From Thalassolituus alkanivorans (lineage in GTDB: Bacteria; Pseudomonadota; Gammaproteobacteria; Pseudomonadales; Oceanobacteraceae), in assembly GCF_020447205.1 (NCBI RefSeq), contig NZ_JAJAEL010000049.1, positions 335,580 through 399,579 of the forward strand: 64,000 nucleotides of DNA. The letters run 5' to 3'. The number at the start of each line of letters is the position of its first letter. The stretch's first letter is position 1. The position numbers and the translations under genes are program-made. The notes beneath the pieces are model-generated. The model made no database searches. It saw only the letters and a list, made by a program, of their open reading frames with translations, and was not told where the DNA came from. Shown here in pieces: positions 45,540-55,348 of the stretch.

Positions 45540-46518
45540 CGAAAACCTTAACCAGAATCAGCCGGCAAACCGCCCGGACGATAACAGCAAAGAATGGAAG
45601 CTGATCGAAAAAGTACTGATGGATATGCAGGGCGAGCAGAAGCGCGCCCGTCGCTGGGGTATTTTCTTTAAAGCGCTCACCTTTATTTACCTGTTCGCCA
45701 TTATCTGGCTGCTGCGCATGCCGGGCGAGCATGGAACAGAAATGCTGCCGGAAGGAAATTATGCGGCCGTAATTGAGGTGAATGGGGTAATTGCTGCCGA
45801 TCAGGACGCCAGCGCTGATGCGCTTATTGGTGCATTGCGTGACGCCTTCGATGATGAGAAGGCACTGGGTGTAATTTTGCGCATTAACAGCCCGGGTGGC
45901 AGTCCGGTACAGGCCGGTTACGTCTATGACGAAATCAAACGTCTGAAAGAAACCCGTCCTGATTTTCCTGTGTATGCGGTGATTATGGATCTGGGTGCTT
46001 CCGGCGCTTACTACATTGCCGCGGCGGCGGATGAAATCTATGCCGATAAAGCCAGTCTGGTGGGCTCTATCGGTGTGGTGGGCTCCGGCTTTGGCTTTGT
46101 GAAAGCGATGGAGAAGTTCGGCGTCGAGCGTCGCCAGTATACTGCCGGTGAGCACAAGGGCTTCCTTGATCCTTTCCTGCCTGAGAATGAAGATGAAAAA
46201 GCCTTCTGGCAGGGCGTGCTCAAGGTTACCCATAAGCAGTTTATCGAGCAGGTGAAGCTGGGTCGCGGTGAGCGTCTGAAAGATGATCCGAATCTGTTTT
46301 CTGGTCTGGTGTGGTCTGGTGAGCAGGCGCTGGATCTGGGGCTGATTGACGGGCTGGCATCCAGCAGTCAGATTGCCCGGGAAAAACTGGATACCGAAGA
46401 ACTGGTTAACTTTACCTACCAGCCAAGCCCCTGGGATGAGCTGGTGAAGCGCTTCGGTGCAAGTATGGGGCGTGGCTTTGCGACGCTGCTGACTGAGCAG
46501 ACTCTGAGTCTGCGTTAA
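45532..46518 (+). CDS. sppA: S49-family signal peptide peptidase (SppA/SohB-like)
   Basis: 328 residues from the ATG at 45532. A cytoplasmic N-tail is followed by a single membrane segment (FKALTFIYLFAIIWLL, about residues 46-61), then the periplasmic serine protease domain with GVILRINSPGGSPVQAGYVYDEI, the catalytic Ser in DLGASGAYYIA and SLVGSIGVVGSGFGF. Cleaves leftover signal peptides. Half the size of E. coli SppA (618), so it is the short form that works as an oligomer. Upstream frame extension is rejected since it overlaps the HAD gene. Confidence 0.93.
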   Translation: MDNENLNQNQPANRPDDNSKEWKLIEKVLMDMQGEQKRARRWGIFFKALTFIYLFAIIWLLRMPGEHGTEMLPEGNYAAVIEVNGVIAADQDASADALIGALRDAFDDEKALGVILRINSPGGSPVQAGYVYDEIKRLKETRPDFPVYAVIMDLGASGAYYIAAAADEIYADKASLVGSIGVVGSGFGFVKAMEKFGVERRQYTAGEHKGFLDPFLPENEDEKAFWQGVLKVTHKQFIEQVKLGRGERLKDDPNLFSGLVWSGEQALDLGLIDGLASSSQIAREKLDTEELVNFTYQPSPWDELVKRFGASMGRGFATLLTEQTLSLR

Positions 46519-46548
46519 ATAATTTTGACAGAGGGGCTTTGCGTACCT

Positions 46549-47085
46549 ATGATGTCGCGCACTATGGCAGAGGCTCAGCTTCCCAAGCGTGTTGATGCGG
46601 TAAAACTGGTTACTGTTGGACAGCAATTCAGTGCCGATATTGACAGCAAACAGCTAACCAGGCTTAACGAAGCAGTCGAAGACTGCGTCGCTCCTGTTCA
46701 CTGCGAAATTCGTTTCGAACGTGATCAGGAAAAGCACCGGTTACTGCAGGGCAGCTGTAATACAAGTGTTGTCATGATCTGTCAGCGCTGTCTCGGGAAT
46801 GTCACCATTCCTGTGGAAAGCAGCTTTCAGCTGGGACTTGTATTTGACGATGATCAGGCCAAGCAATTACCGAAACGGTTTGAGCCGGTCGAAGTTGACG
46901 AAAATGGTCAGCTGGATCTGTGGTCAGTGATGGAAGACGAAGTGCTGCTGGCACTGCCCATGTTTCCAACACACCCGGAAGGCGATTGTCAGTTTAAGCA
47001 ACCTGAGTCGAAGCCGGAAACAACAGATTCAGACGACAAACGACCCAACCCGTTTGACGTTTTAGCTAAGCTCAAACAGAAATAG
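46549..47085 (+). CDS. yceD: YceD family protein (DUF177)
   Basis: 178 residues from the ATG at 46549, which follows GAGGGG by 12 bases. Other possible starts are ATG 46552, ATG 46564 or an upstream TTG at 46525. Family features: CEIRFERDQEKHRLLQGSCNTSVVMICQRCLGNVTIPVESSFQLGLV (CxxC) and EDEVLLALPMFPTH. DUF177 proteins lie just upstream of rpmF in most bacteria and are linked to 23S rRNA accumulation in some. No enzyme activity is known. Confidence 0.92.
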   Translation: MMSRTMAEAQLPKRVDAVKLVTVGQQFSADIDSKQLTRLNEAVEDCVAPVHCEIRFERDQEKHRLLQGSCNTSVVMICQRCLGNVTIPVESSFQLGLVFDDDQAKQLPKRFEPVEVDENGQLDLWSVMEDEVLLALPMFPTHPEGDCQFKQPESKPETTDSDDKRPNPFDVLAKLKQK

Positions 47086-47105
47086 CGAATAGTTAGGAGC
47101 CTAAA

Positions 47106-47291
47106 ATGGCGGTTCAGCAAAACAAAGTAACTCGTTCCAAGCGTGGCATGCGTCGTTCACACGATGCTCTGGACACTGCAGTAATGGCACTGTCTACCGA
47201 TCCGACTTCTGGTGAAACTCACCGTCGTCACCACGTAAGCGCTGACGGTTTCTACCGTGGCAAAAAAGTCGTGGAGACTGGCAACAACTAA
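47106..47291 (+). CDS. rpmF: 50S ribosomal protein L32 (RpmF)
   Basis: 61 residues, typical L32: [21 protein letters not shown] at the N-terminus and [20 protein letters not shown]. The cysteine-free form, so no zinc ribbon is expected. AGGAG precedes the ATG at 47106. The yceD-rpmF-plsX order is conserved; the plsX start is 1 base after the stop. Confidence 0.97.
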   Translation: MAVQQNKVTRSKRGMRRSHDALDTAVMALSTDPTSGETHRRHHVSADGFYRGKKVVETGNN

Positions 47292-47292
47292 T

Positions 47293-48297
47293 ATGTTTAC
47301 CGTTGCGGTAGATGTAATGGGCGGGGACTTAGGTCCCCGCGTTGCGTTTCAGGCCTGTAAGAAATTCCTCAAGTCGCGCCCGGATGTTCATCTGATTGTG
47401 GCGGTGACTCAGGACTTCGCTGATGAAGCGGAGTCGTTCTTTGCTTCCCGTAAATCTCGGGTACGCATTCTCCTTTGTGAAACCCAGATATCCATGCAGG
47501 ATAAACCCGCGCAAATGCTGCGCCAGGGGCTGAAGTCAACCATGGCTGCGGTGCTGCATGAATATCAGCAGGGTCGCGCACAGGGTGTGCTTTCTGTTGG
47601 CAATACCGGGGCACTGATGGTGCTTGCCCGTCATCTTTTGGGGATGCTGCCTGGTCTTGACCGTCCGGCGCTGGCAACCCAGCTGCCCACGCGCAAAAAA
47701 CCACTGCTGATGCTCGATCTGGGCGCCAATTTAGGTGTCAGCGCTGATCAGCTGGTGCAGTTTGCCTGTATTGGTGCGGCCTGGAGTTGCACCCAGTGTG
47801 CGATGGCGCCACGCCTTGGTCTCCTGAATGTTGGGCGCGAGTCAACCAAGGGGACGGATAATGTGCGTCATGCGGCCGAACAGCTGCAGCGTATTATGCC
47901 GGACTACTATGTCGGCTTTTACGAAGGTGATGACCTCTACCGCGGCGAGCTGGATGTACTGGTAACCGATGGTTTTGCCGGCAATATCGCCCTGAAGGCC
48001 AGCGAAGGGTTGTCGGAATGGCTCAGTGAGCAGCTGCAGAGCGAATTCCGCAATACCTGGTTTTTGCGCTGGCTGTCATTCCTTTGGGCGCCGGCCATTG
48101 GTCGCATTGAACGGCGCATATCACCGGCCCGTCATGGTGGTGCTTTGCTGCTGGGGCTGGATGGTGTGGTAGTTAAAACCCATGGCAAATCCGACGAGCG
48201 CGCTTATCGCTATGCGCTGGAGTACCTGCTACAGAAGGTTGAGCGCTTCGACAAACCCCGTTTGCTGGCCGAGCTTAATCGTCTGCAAAATCATTGA
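47293..48297 (+). CDS. plsX: Phosphate acyltransferase PlsX
   Basis: 334 residues from the ATG at 47293. Makes acyl-phosphate from acyl-ACP for phospholipid synthesis. Motifs: VAVDVMGGDLGPRVAFQA, GVLSVGNTGALMVLARHLLGMLPGLDRPALATQLPT, LDLGANLG, LLNVGRESTKGTDNVRHA and LVTDGFAGNIALKASEG. Coding potential begins at this ATG rather than at an in-frame GTG inside rpmF. The ~177-base gap to fabD probably contains a promoter, which I could not place. Confidence 0.96.
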   Translation: MFTVAVDVMGGDLGPRVAFQACKKFLKSRPDVHLIVAVTQDFADEAESFFASRKSRVRILLCETQISMQDKPAQMLRQGLKSTMAAVLHEYQQGRAQGVLSVGNTGALMVLARHLLGMLPGLDRPALATQLPTRKKPLLMLDLGANLGVSADQLVQFACIGAAWSCTQCAMAPRLGLLNVGRESTKGTDNVRHAAEQLQRIMPDYYVGFYEGDDLYRGELDVLVTDGFAGNIALKASEGLSEWLSEQLQSEFRNTWFLRWLSFLWAPAIGRIERRISPARHGGALLLGLDGVVVKTHGKSDERAYRYALEYLLQKVERFDKPRLLAELNRLQNH

Positions 48298-48474
48298 GCG
48301 GTGAATCTGATTCAATAATATTGTGCATTGTTGACTATTTATTGTAACAATTGCTCTCCATATTATGTGTCCGGCTTTCGGCACTGATGTTGGAACGCAA
48401 TTGATAGCGCGTATTCAGAAACGTTATTCAGAATTCGTACAACAGTGATTTTTACCGTGAATACAGGGCAAGTG

Positions 48475-49413
48475 ATGACCGATGTAATTGCATTCTTCCC
48501 CGGTCAGGGCGCGCAGCAGGTTGGTATGCTGGCGGATCTGGCGGCCGAATATCCTCAGATTCAGAGCACCTTTGCACAAGCGTCTGAATCCATCAATCTT
48601 GATCTCTGGGCCATGTGTCAGGACGGCCCGGCAGAAACGCTGAATCAGACCTATAACACTCAGCCAGCGTTGCTGACGGCCAGCGTTGCTTTATGGCGTG
48701 TACTGCAGGAAACCTGTCCGGCGCTGAATGTTATTGCCGGAGCAGGACATTCTCTGGGAGAGTATTCCGCACTGGTTGCTGCCGATGCGATCGATTTTGC
48801 CGATGCTGTGCGTCTGGTAAAAAAACGTGGTGAGCTGATGGAAGCTGCGGTACCGGCGGGTCAGGGTGGCATGGCCGCCGTACTGGGCCTGGAAGAAGAT
48901 CAGATTCGCGCCGTGTGTGCTGAGGCTTCTGCTGCCGGTGTGGTTGAGCCAGCGAATTTTAATGCACCCGGCCAGATTGTTATTGCCGGCGCCATGAGCG
49001 GTGTGGAAAAAGCCATTGAGCTTGCCAAGGCTGCAGGCGCCAAGCGCGCACTGCCATTGGCGGTCAGCGGTCCGTTCCACTCCAGCCTGATGAAAGCCGC
49101 AGCCGAAGAATTTGGCGAAGCACTGAATGCGGTTTCCTTCCGCGCACCGGCATTTCCGGTGTACCACAACGTTGATAATGCGGTGGCAACTCTGGCAGAA
49201 ATTCCATCGCGTCTGCTGGCGCAGCTGTACAGCCCGGTTAACTGGACTGGTGCCGTACAGGCTTGCCGCGGACGCGCCGATAATGCGATTGAATTCGGCC
49301 CGGGCAAAGTGCTCAGCGGCCTGAACAAGCGCATCGATAAAACGCTGGCAACCCATAATACGGGTGATGCCGCGTCCTTACAGGCAACCATTGCCTTTAT
49401 TCAAGGATCCTGA
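48475..49413 (+). CDS. fabD: Malonyl-CoA:ACP transacylase FabD
   Basis: 312 residues from the ATG at 48475. Transfers malonyl groups to ACP for fatty acid elongation. Motifs: FFPGQGAQQVGML, AGHSLGEYSAL (nucleophile Ser93), QGGMAAVLGL and VSGPFHSSLMKAA (catalytic His). The fabG start follows after 2 bases. The upstream gap contains an ATTGT-a-ACAAT dyad near 48341-48351 that might be regulatory. Confidence 0.96.
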   Translation: MTDVIAFFPGQGAQQVGMLADLAAEYPQIQSTFAQASESINLDLWAMCQDGPAETLNQTYNTQPALLTASVALWRVLQETCPALNVIAGAGHSLGEYSALVAADAIDFADAVRLVKKRGELMEAAVPAGQGGMAAVLGLEEDQIRAVCAEASAAGVVEPANFNAPGQIVIAGAMSGVEKAIELAKAAGAKRALPLAVSGPFHSSLMKAAAEEFGEALNAVSFRAPAFPVYHNVDNAVATLAEIPSRLLAQLYSPVNWTGAVQACRGRADNAIEFGPGKVLSGLNKRIDKTLATHNTGDAASLQATIAFIQGS

Positions 49414-49415
49414 AT

Positions 49416-50156
49416 ATGAGTGAAAAATTACTCGCCCTGGTGACTGGCGCTTCCCGCGGCATTGGTCGCGCGATTGCCGAACGTCTGGCGCGTGACGGCT
49501 ATCGTGTTGTTGGTACCGCAACCAGCGAATCCGGTGCAGCTTCTGTACGCGAAGCGCTGCAGCAGATTGACGGTGATAACGATGCACTGGTGCTGAATAT
49601 TGCCGATGCGGCACAAACAGACAACGCCCTGAAAGAGTTTTTGCAGAATTACGGCACGCCACGGGTTGTGGTGAATAACGCCGGAATCACGCGCGACAAC
49701 CTGTTTCTGCGCATGTCGGATGACGAGTGGGGCGAGGTGATTAACACCAACCTCACCGGCGTATTCCGCGTATGCAAATCCATGGTTAAGCCGATGCTGA
49801 AGCAGAAGGCCGGCGCCATTATTAATATCAGTTCCATTATCGGTACTACCGGTAATGGCGGGCAGGCAAACTACGCTGCTGCCAAGGCGGGTCTGGAAGG
49901 TTTCAGCCGCTCTCTGGCGCAGGAAATTGCCAGCCGGAACATCACGGTGAATTGTGTCGCGCCGGGATTTATTCAAACAGATATGACGGAAATCTTGCCT
50001 GAAACGCAAAAAGAGGCGATCCTAGCCACCATTCCAGGCAAGCGCTTCGGACAGGTAGAAGAAATCGCTGGTGCGGTTGCTTTTCTGGCCGGAAACGACG
50101 CGAAATACATTACAGGCCAGACCATTCATGTGAATGGCGGCATGAATATGGGCTGA
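49416..50156 (+). CDS. fabG: 3-oxoacyl-ACP reductase FabG
   Basis: 246 residues. Classical SDR that reduces 3-ketoacyl-ACP with NADPH. Motifs: ALVTGASRGIGRAIAERLA, VVNNAGITRDN, the catalytic Ser in NISSIIGTTGNGGQANYAAAKAG with Tyr and Lys (YxxxK), and the C-terminal YITGQTIHVNGGMNMG typical of FabG. Between fabD and acpP as in E. coli. Confidence 0.97.
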   Translation: MSEKLLALVTGASRGIGRAIAERLARDGYRVVGTATSESGAASVREALQQIDGDNDALVLNIADAAQTDNALKEFLQNYGTPRVVVNNAGITRDNLFLRMSDDEWGEVINTNLTGVFRVCKSMVKPMLKQKAGAIINISSIIGTTGNGGQANYAAAKAGLEGFSRSLAQEIASRNITVNCVAPGFIQTDMTEILPETQKEAILATIPGKRFGQVEEIAGAVAFLAGNDAKYITGQTIHVNGGMNMG

Positions 50157-50200
50157 GGTCATTAAGACCACCAGGAAACTTGAAACGGTAGGAAAAAACC

Positions 50201-50434
50201 ATGAGCAACATTGAAGAACGCGTAAAGAAAATCGTATGTGAACAGCTGGGTGTTAAAGAAGAAGATGTTAAGGCTTCATCCTCTTTTGTTGACGATCTGG
50301 GCGCGGATTCTCTGGATACTGTAGAGCTGGTTATGGCTCTGGAAGAAGAATTCGAAACTGAAATTCCTGATGAAGACGCTGAGAAGCTGACTACCGTTCA
50401 GGAAGCGATCGACTACATCATCGCCAACCTGTAA
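50201..50434 (+). CDS. acpP: Acyl carrier protein AcpP
   Basis: 77 residues. Small acidic protein carrying acyl chains on phosphopantetheine attached to Ser37 in the [20 protein letters not shown] motif. It begins [18 protein letters not shown]; one Cys (residue 13) is somewhat unusual. AGGAAA lies before the ATG. A terminator follows, which limits read-through into fabF. Confidence 0.98.
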   Translation: MSNIEERVKKIVCEQLGVKEEDVKASSSFVDDLGADSLDTVELVMALEEEFETEIPDEDAEKLTTVQEAIDYIIANL

Positions 50435-50448
50435 GGTCAGCGAGCCCG

Positions 50449-50478
50449 AAAGCCGCCTCTTCTGACGCGGCTTTTTTT
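50449..50478 (+). terminator. Intrinsic terminator after acpP
   Basis: AGCCGC (50451-50456) pairs with GCGGCT (50467-50472) around a 10-base loop and is followed by a T run. Likely leaky, since fabF starts only 60 bases later. Confidence 0.85.
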
Positions 50479-50538
50479 ATGCCTGTTATGTGACCTTTTG
50501 GCGGCCGTGTTTGCGACTACTGGGATGAAAAACGGAAT

Positions 50539-51780
50539 ATGACAAAGCGACGTGTGGTAATTACGGGACTGGGCAGTGTTAACCCGCTTGGTCTGAATGT
50601 GGCGGATACCTGGCGCGCACTCTGCGCCGGAGAAAGTGGTATCACCCGTATTGAACACTTTGGCACGGAAGGGTACGCCACGAAGATTGGCGGCGCTGTT
50701 AAACAGTTCGACGTCACCAGTGTGATGAGCGAAAAAGATGCGCGCAAAATGGATCTCTTTCTGCAATACGCCATGGTGGCGGCAGAGCAGGCCATTGTTG
50801 ATGCAGCCTTTCCCGAATCGTTAAACCGTGACCGTGTTGGTGTGGCTGTTGGCTCAGGCATCGGCGGCATCACGACTATTGAACAGAATTACCAGCAATT
50901 ACAGAGCAGTGGCCCGCGCCGGGTATCACCGTTTCTTGTGCCTGCTGCCGTGATTAATATGGCGTCCGGCAATATTGCTATCCGCCACAAACTCCGCGGC
51001 CCTAACTTTGCTATTACCACCGCCTGCACCACAGGTACTCATAATATTGGTTATGCCGCCCGTACCATCGCTTACGGCGATGCGGATGTGATGATTGCCG
51101 GCGGGTCCGAGATGGCATCGTCGCCTCTTGGTGTCGCCGGTTTTGCCGCGGCCCGCGCCATGAGTACCCGCAACGATGAACCGGAAAAAGCCAGCCGCCC
51201 CTGGGATAAAGACCGTGATGGTTTTGTGCTGGGCGATGGCGCGGCTGTACTGGTACTGGAATCTCTTGAACATGCTCAGGCCCGTGGCGCGACTATTTAT
51301 GCCGAACTCAGTGGTCTGGGCATGAGTGATGATGCCCATCACATCACCAGTCCGCCGGAAAATGGCGAGGGCGCGCGCATGGCGATGGCCAATGCGCTTA
51401 ACGATGCCGGTCTGCAGCCGCAGGATATTGATTACATCAATGCTCACGGCACCTCGACACTGATTGGCGATATTGCCGAGACCCAGGCGATTAAGGATTT
51501 GTTTGGTGATTATGTCAGCCGCCTGGCTGTCTCTTCGACCAAGTCCATGACCGGCCACCTGCTGGGGGCTGCCGGCGCTCTGGAAGCTCTGATTACAGTG
51601 TTGGCGGTACGCGATGGCATCGCGCCGCCAACCATTAATCTTGATCATCCTGCCGAAGGATGCGATCTGGATTACGTTCCGCATAAAGCGCGTAAAATGG
51701 ATATCCGTGCTGCTGTTTCCAACTCCTTTGGTTTCGGTGGTACCAACGGCAGCCTGCTGTTCCGTCGTTATGATGTCTGA
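50539..51780 (+). CDS. fabF: 3-oxoacyl-ACP synthase II FabF
   Basis: 413 residues. Elongating condensing enzyme of fatty acid synthesis. Thiolase fold with [18 protein letters not shown], active-site Cys163 in [13 protein letters not shown], catalytic His residues in [12 protein letters not shown] and [14 protein letters not shown], and C-terminal [16 protein letters not shown]. Its last codons overlap the pabC start by 11 bases. Confidence 0.96.
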   Translation: MTKRRVVITGLGSVNPLGLNVADTWRALCAGESGITRIEHFGTEGYATKIGGAVKQFDVTSVMSEKDARKMDLFLQYAMVAAEQAIVDAAFPESLNRDRVGVAVGSGIGGITTIEQNYQQLQSSGPRRVSPFLVPAAVINMASGNIAIRHKLRGPNFAITTACTTGTHNIGYAARTIAYGDADVMIAGGSEMASSPLGVAGFAAARAMSTRNDEPEKASRPWDKDRDGFVLGDGAAVLVLESLEHAQARGATIYAELSGLGMSDDAHHITSPPENGEGARMAMANALNDAGLQPQDIDYINAHGTSTLIGDIAETQAIKDLFGDYVSRLAVSSTKSMTGHLLGAAGALEALITVLAVRDGIAPPTINLDHPAEGCDLDYVPHKARKMDIRAAVSNSFGFGGTNGSLLFRRYDV

Positions 51781-52621
51781 AGTCAGCACTGCATACGTTT
51801 GGGTTAACGGTCAGTGGCGGGGGCAGGGTCATAGCCAAGCTCAGAGCCATTGGCCGTCCAATGACCGCGCGCTGCACTACGGCGATGGTCTGTTTGAAAC
51901 CATTCGTTTTGCACCCGATGGCAGCATTCCATTATGGCCATACCATAAACAGCGTCTGCTGCAGGGCTTATGTGCACTGGATTTCCCGATCGACAGCTTT
52001 CAGCAAATCGAACAGGCTCTGGCTCAGCGCCCGCAAAGCCCGCTGCTGGCCGGTAAGCTGCTGATCAGTCGCGGCGCCGGCCCGCGTGGCTATGCGCCGC
52101 CGGCAGAGCCGGAACTACTGTTACAGTGGCAGGAATTTACGCCGCCTGACTGGGGCTATCTCCGTCTGCCGCAGGGCATGGTGGCCGGATTCAGCGATAT
52201 CCGGCTGGCGATTCAGCCGGCACTGGCGGGTTTCAAACATCTGAACCGCTTAGAACAGGTATTGGCGCGCCAGCGCTTTGAGCCCGACTGGCAGGAAGCG
52301 GTGATGCTGGATGCGCAGGGGCAGGTGATTGAAGGCTGTATGAGCAATCTGTTTCTGCTGGAAAATGGACAACTGGTAACCCCGGATCTCAGTAGCAGCG
52401 GAGTGAATGGCGTTGTGCGGCGCTGGCTGTTGACGCATCAGAATGTCATCATTACCCCTTTTGGACGCGAACGCCTGCTGGCCGCTGATGCCGTCTTCTT
52501 CTGCAATACGCTGCAGGGGATTGTTATGGTCAGCCGCATAGACGGGCGGCAATTCGAACACCCGGCAGCGCAGCATCAGATCGCAACGCTGCAGAAGGAT
52601 CTGGAGAATCTTTACGCATGA
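51770..52621 (+). CDS. pabC: Aminodeoxychorismate lyase PabC
   Basis: 283 residues from the ATG at 51770 (a second ATG follows at once). PLP fold-type IV enzyme that releases pyruvate from aminodeoxychorismate to give p-aminobenzoate. Motifs: [17 protein letters not shown], the PLP Lys in [15 protein letters not shown], and [20 protein letters not shown]. No ribosome site is visible, so translation is probably coupled to fabF through the overlap. The fabF-pabC-mltG-tmk-holB order is as in E. coli. Confidence 0.94.
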   Translation: MMSEVSTAYVWVNGQWRGQGHSQAQSHWPSNDRALHYGDGLFETIRFAPDGSIPLWPYHKQRLLQGLCALDFPIDSFQQIEQALAQRPQSPLLAGKLLISRGAGPRGYAPPAEPELLLQWQEFTPPDWGYLRLPQGMVAGFSDIRLAIQPALAGFKHLNRLEQVLARQRFEPDWQEAVMLDAQGQVIEGCMSNLFLLENGQLVTPDLSSSGVNGVVRRWLLTHQNVIITPFGRERLLAADAVFFCNTLQGIVMVSRIDGRQFEHPAAQHQIATLQKDLENLYA

Positions 52622-53658
52622 CACTGAGCAAACGCCTGCTGGCTTTGTCCTCCCTTGTTTTCCTGTTACTGAGTGCCACCGTATTGGCCTTCTGGCAGCT
52701 GCCAACCAGTAACGAGCAACCTGTCCGTATTGAAGTAGTCAGTGGTGACACCATCAGCAGCCTCAGTCGCCGCTGGCAGGCCGACGGCTGGTTGCCATCG
52801 GCGCTGTTGTTGCGACTTCAGGCGCGACTGACCGGTCAGGAGCGGGTGTTGCGCGTCGGCGAATACGATGTGCCGGCAGCGCTCAGTGGCACTGAATTAC
52901 TGAACTTTCTCGCCAATGCGACACCGGTAACTTATCGCGTCAGCCTGATTGAAGGGCTGCAGTTGCGTGAAGCGCTGACGGCGCTGGCCGAGGCGCCGCG
53001 TCTGACTCAGGATCTGAACCCGCTGACACCGGAACGGGTTGGCGAAATGCTTGGCCTGCAGGGCAACCCGGAAGGCTGGCTGTATCCGGATACCTACGTG
53101 TATCACAGCGGTGAAGGGGTTTCGTCGGTGATCCGTCAGGCCTACCAGCGTATGCGTGAGCAACTGGCTGCTGCGTGGGAGGCCCGTGCGGCGGACGTGC
53201 CGTACAAAAGCCCTTATGAAGCACTGATCATGGCGTCGATTGTGGAGAAAGAAACCGGCGTAGTGGCTGAACGCCCGGTGATTGCCGGCGTTTTTGTGCG
53301 CCGCCTGCAACAAAATATGCGCCTGGAGACCGATCCGACGGTTATTTATGGCCTGGGGCCACAATTTGATGGCAATCTGCGCAAAAAACATCTGCAGGAC
53401 CGGACAAATCCGTACAATACCTACCGCCAGAAAGGCCTGCCGCCAACGCCGATTGCGCTGGCCGGGCGTGCCGCGCTCGATGCGGCGCTGAATCCCGCTG
53501 ATGGCGATGAGCTGTACTTTGTTGCCCGCGGCGACGGCAGTCATCAGTTTTCGGCAACATTGGAAGAACACAATAAAGCGGTGCGGAAATACCAGATTTT
53601 CCGCCGTAAAAAAGATTACCGATCGGCGCCGGCTGAAGCCGCCGCGTCAGAATCCTGA
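52618..53658 (+). CDS. mltG: Endolytic murein transglycosylase MltG
   Basis: 346 residues. Inner-membrane lytic transglycosylase that cuts nascent peptidoglycan strands. N-terminal membrane anchor (LALSSLVFLLLSATVLAFW), a LysM-like segment (VVSGDTISSLSRRWQADG) and the YceG domain with WLYPDTYVYHSGE, MASIVEKETGV (catalytic Glu around 210-212) and LETDPTVIYGLG. Starts within the pabC stop (ATGA). Confidence 0.95.
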   Translation: MTLSKRLLALSSLVFLLLSATVLAFWQLPTSNEQPVRIEVVSGDTISSLSRRWQADGWLPSALLLRLQARLTGQERVLRVGEYDVPAALSGTELLNFLANATPVTYRVSLIEGLQLREALTALAEAPRLTQDLNPLTPERVGEMLGLQGNPEGWLYPDTYVYHSGEGVSSVIRQAYQRMREQLAAAWEARAADVPYKSPYEALIMASIVEKETGVVAERPVIAGVFVRRLQQNMRLETDPTVIYGLGPQFDGNLRKKHLQDRTNPYNTYRQKGLPPTPIALAGRAALDAALNPADGDELYFVARGDGSHQFSATLEEHNKAVRKYQIFRRKKDYRSAPAEAAASES

Positions 53659-53673
53659 GCAGGAACATCCCGT

Positions 53674-54336
53674 ATGACAAAGCCGCAACAGGGCTTGTTT
53701 ATTACCTTTGAAGGCGGAGAAGGTGTGGGTAAATCCACCAATATCGCCTTCTGTGCTGAGTGGCTTCACGCCCGCGGCATTGAAGTGGTCGTTACCCGTG
53801 AACCGGGCGGCACTGAAATTGCCGAAACCATCCGCGAGCGCCTTCTTAAGGCTCATCACACTGAAATCATGCAGCCTCTGACCGAACTGCTGCTGGTGTT
53901 TGCTGCCCGTGCCCAGCACCTGCAGGCATTCATTCAACCGGCACTGGCGCGCGGTGCCTGGGTGTTGTGTGATCGTTTTACCGACTCCACCATCGCCTAT
54001 CAGGGCTTTGGCCGCCAGCTGCCACTGGCACAGATTGAACAGCTGAAAGCACTGGTGCAGCAGGGGCTGGAACCGGACTGCACCTTACTGCTGGAAGCGC
54101 CATTAGCGGTCGGCATGGGTCGTGCCCGTGGCCGTGCCGATCAGGCCGGCGAAGCGGTTGATCGTTTTGAGCAGGAGCAGCTGGATTTCTTTGAGCGGGT
54201 CCAGCAGGGCTTTGACTGGCTGGCCTCTCAGCATGAACGCTTCCGCCGTATCGATGCCGCACAGCCGCTGGCACAGGTACAGCAGCAGATCGAACAGGTT
54301 TTGCAAAGTTTGCTGCCATCGGGCGGAATGCAATGA
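53674..54336 (+). CDS. tmk: Thymidylate kinase Tmk
   Basis: 220 residues. Phosphorylates dTMP to dTDP. P-loop EGGEGVGKST at residues 13-22, the DR motif in WVLCDRFTDSTIAYQGFGR, and a lid region rich in Arg (GRARGRADQAGEAVDRFE), as in the E. coli type. 15 bases after mltG and 10 before holB. Confidence 0.96.
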   Translation: MTKPQQGLFITFEGGEGVGKSTNIAFCAEWLHARGIEVVVTREPGGTEIAETIRERLLKAHHTEIMQPLTELLLVFAARAQHLQAFIQPALARGAWVLCDRFTDSTIAYQGFGRQLPLAQIEQLKALVQQGLEPDCTLLLEAPLAVGMGRARGRADQAGEAVDRFEQEQLDFFERVQQGFDWLASQHERFRRIDAAQPLAQVQQQIEQVLQSLLPSGGMQ

Positions 54337-54346
54337 GAGGTGAGGC

Positions 54347-55348
54347 ATGAGTGTGCAGCCCTGGCATCAGAGTGTCTGGCATGAACTGGTGCGCCGTCAG
54401 CAAAGCGGAGGGCTGCCCCACGCGCTGCTGCTGACCGGCCTTGAGGGTATTGGCAAGCATCAGCTGGGACTGCATGTGGCACAATGGCTGTTATGTCTGC
54501 GCGATGAGGCTGAACCCTGTGGCCAGTGCCACAGTTGTCAGCTCTGGGCGGCAGGGACGCATCCCGATTTTATGCTGTGTCAGCCGGAAGATGGTAGTCG
54601 CCAGATCCGTATTGATGCGATCCGTAAGGTGAATGATTTTCTCGCCCAGACACCGCAGATCAGCCGCTGCCAGGTGGTCAGCCTGCGTCCGGTGGAAGTG
54701 ATGAACACCAATGCCGCCAACGCCTTACTGAAAACTCTGGAAGAGCCGCCGGGTGAGAGCTTTCTGTTGCTGGAAACCGAGCGTTTCGGCTCGGTGTTGC
54801 CGACCATCCGCAGCCGCTGCCAGCGCCTGCAGCTCAGTCCGCCGGGGCAGGCCGAAGCCCTGAGCTGGCTGCAGCAGCAAGGCTTCAGCGCCGAGGTGGC
54901 AGAACAGGCGTTGCGCATGAATCATCAGGCGCCGCTGAAAGCGCTGGACTGGCTGACGCGTGAGCAAAGCAGTCAGCAGCAGAAGTGGTTTGAGCTGCTG
55001 CGCCAGTGGAGTCAGGGGCAAATTCCGCTGCAGGCCGCGGCGGAAGGTTGGAATAAACTTGAGTTTCAGGACGTAACCTCCTGGTTTTATTCAATTTTGT
55101 CTGATTGTCTTAAAGCGAAGCTGGGTGTCGGTCCGGAGCAGCTGGTGTTTACCGATCAGGTTTTTCAGTTGCTGCCGTGCGCTACCCTGAATCCGGCAAA
55201 GCTGATAACCTTGCAGCATAAAGTTCAGGCCGTACTCGGGCAGTTGCTGTCCGGTGGCGGTAACTATAATAAGCAGTTGCTGCTTGAATCCCTGTTGCTG
55301 GATTGGCAGCAGATCGTTCAGGACAGTCATCGCGGGGAGCATGCATGA
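54347..55348 (+). CDS. holB: DNA polymerase III delta' subunit HolB
   Basis: 333 residues. Clamp-loader subunit. AAA+ domain start LPHALLLTGLEGIGKHQLG (a degenerate P-loop, as usual for delta'), a zinc module with Cys50, Cys58, Cys61 and Cys64 (CGQCHSC), and the sensor region NAANALLKTLEEPPGESFLLLET followed by IRSRCQRL (SRC motif). A 4-base overlap with pilZ. Confidence 0.95.
   Translation: MSVQPWHQSVWHELVRRQQSGGLPHALLLTGLEGIGKHQLGLHVAQWLLCLRDEAEPCGQCHSCQLWAAGTHPDFMLCQPEDGSRQIRIDAIRKVNDFLAQTPQISRCQVVSLRPVEVMNTNAANALLKTLEEPPGESFLLLETERFGSVLPTIRSRCQRLQLSPPGQAEALSWLQQQGFSAEVAEQALRMNHQAPLKALDWLTREQSSQQQKWFELLRQWSQGQIPLQAAAEGWNKLEFQDVTSWFYSILSDCLKAKLGVGPEQLVFTDQVFQLLPCATLNPAKLITLQHKVQAVLGQLLSGGGNYNKQLLLESLLLDWQQIVQDSHRGEHA

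Noticed and set aside
50417-50530. Possible small gene between acpP and fabF
   Set aside because: The gap is filled by a terminator and the fabF leader; no start with ribosome site was found.
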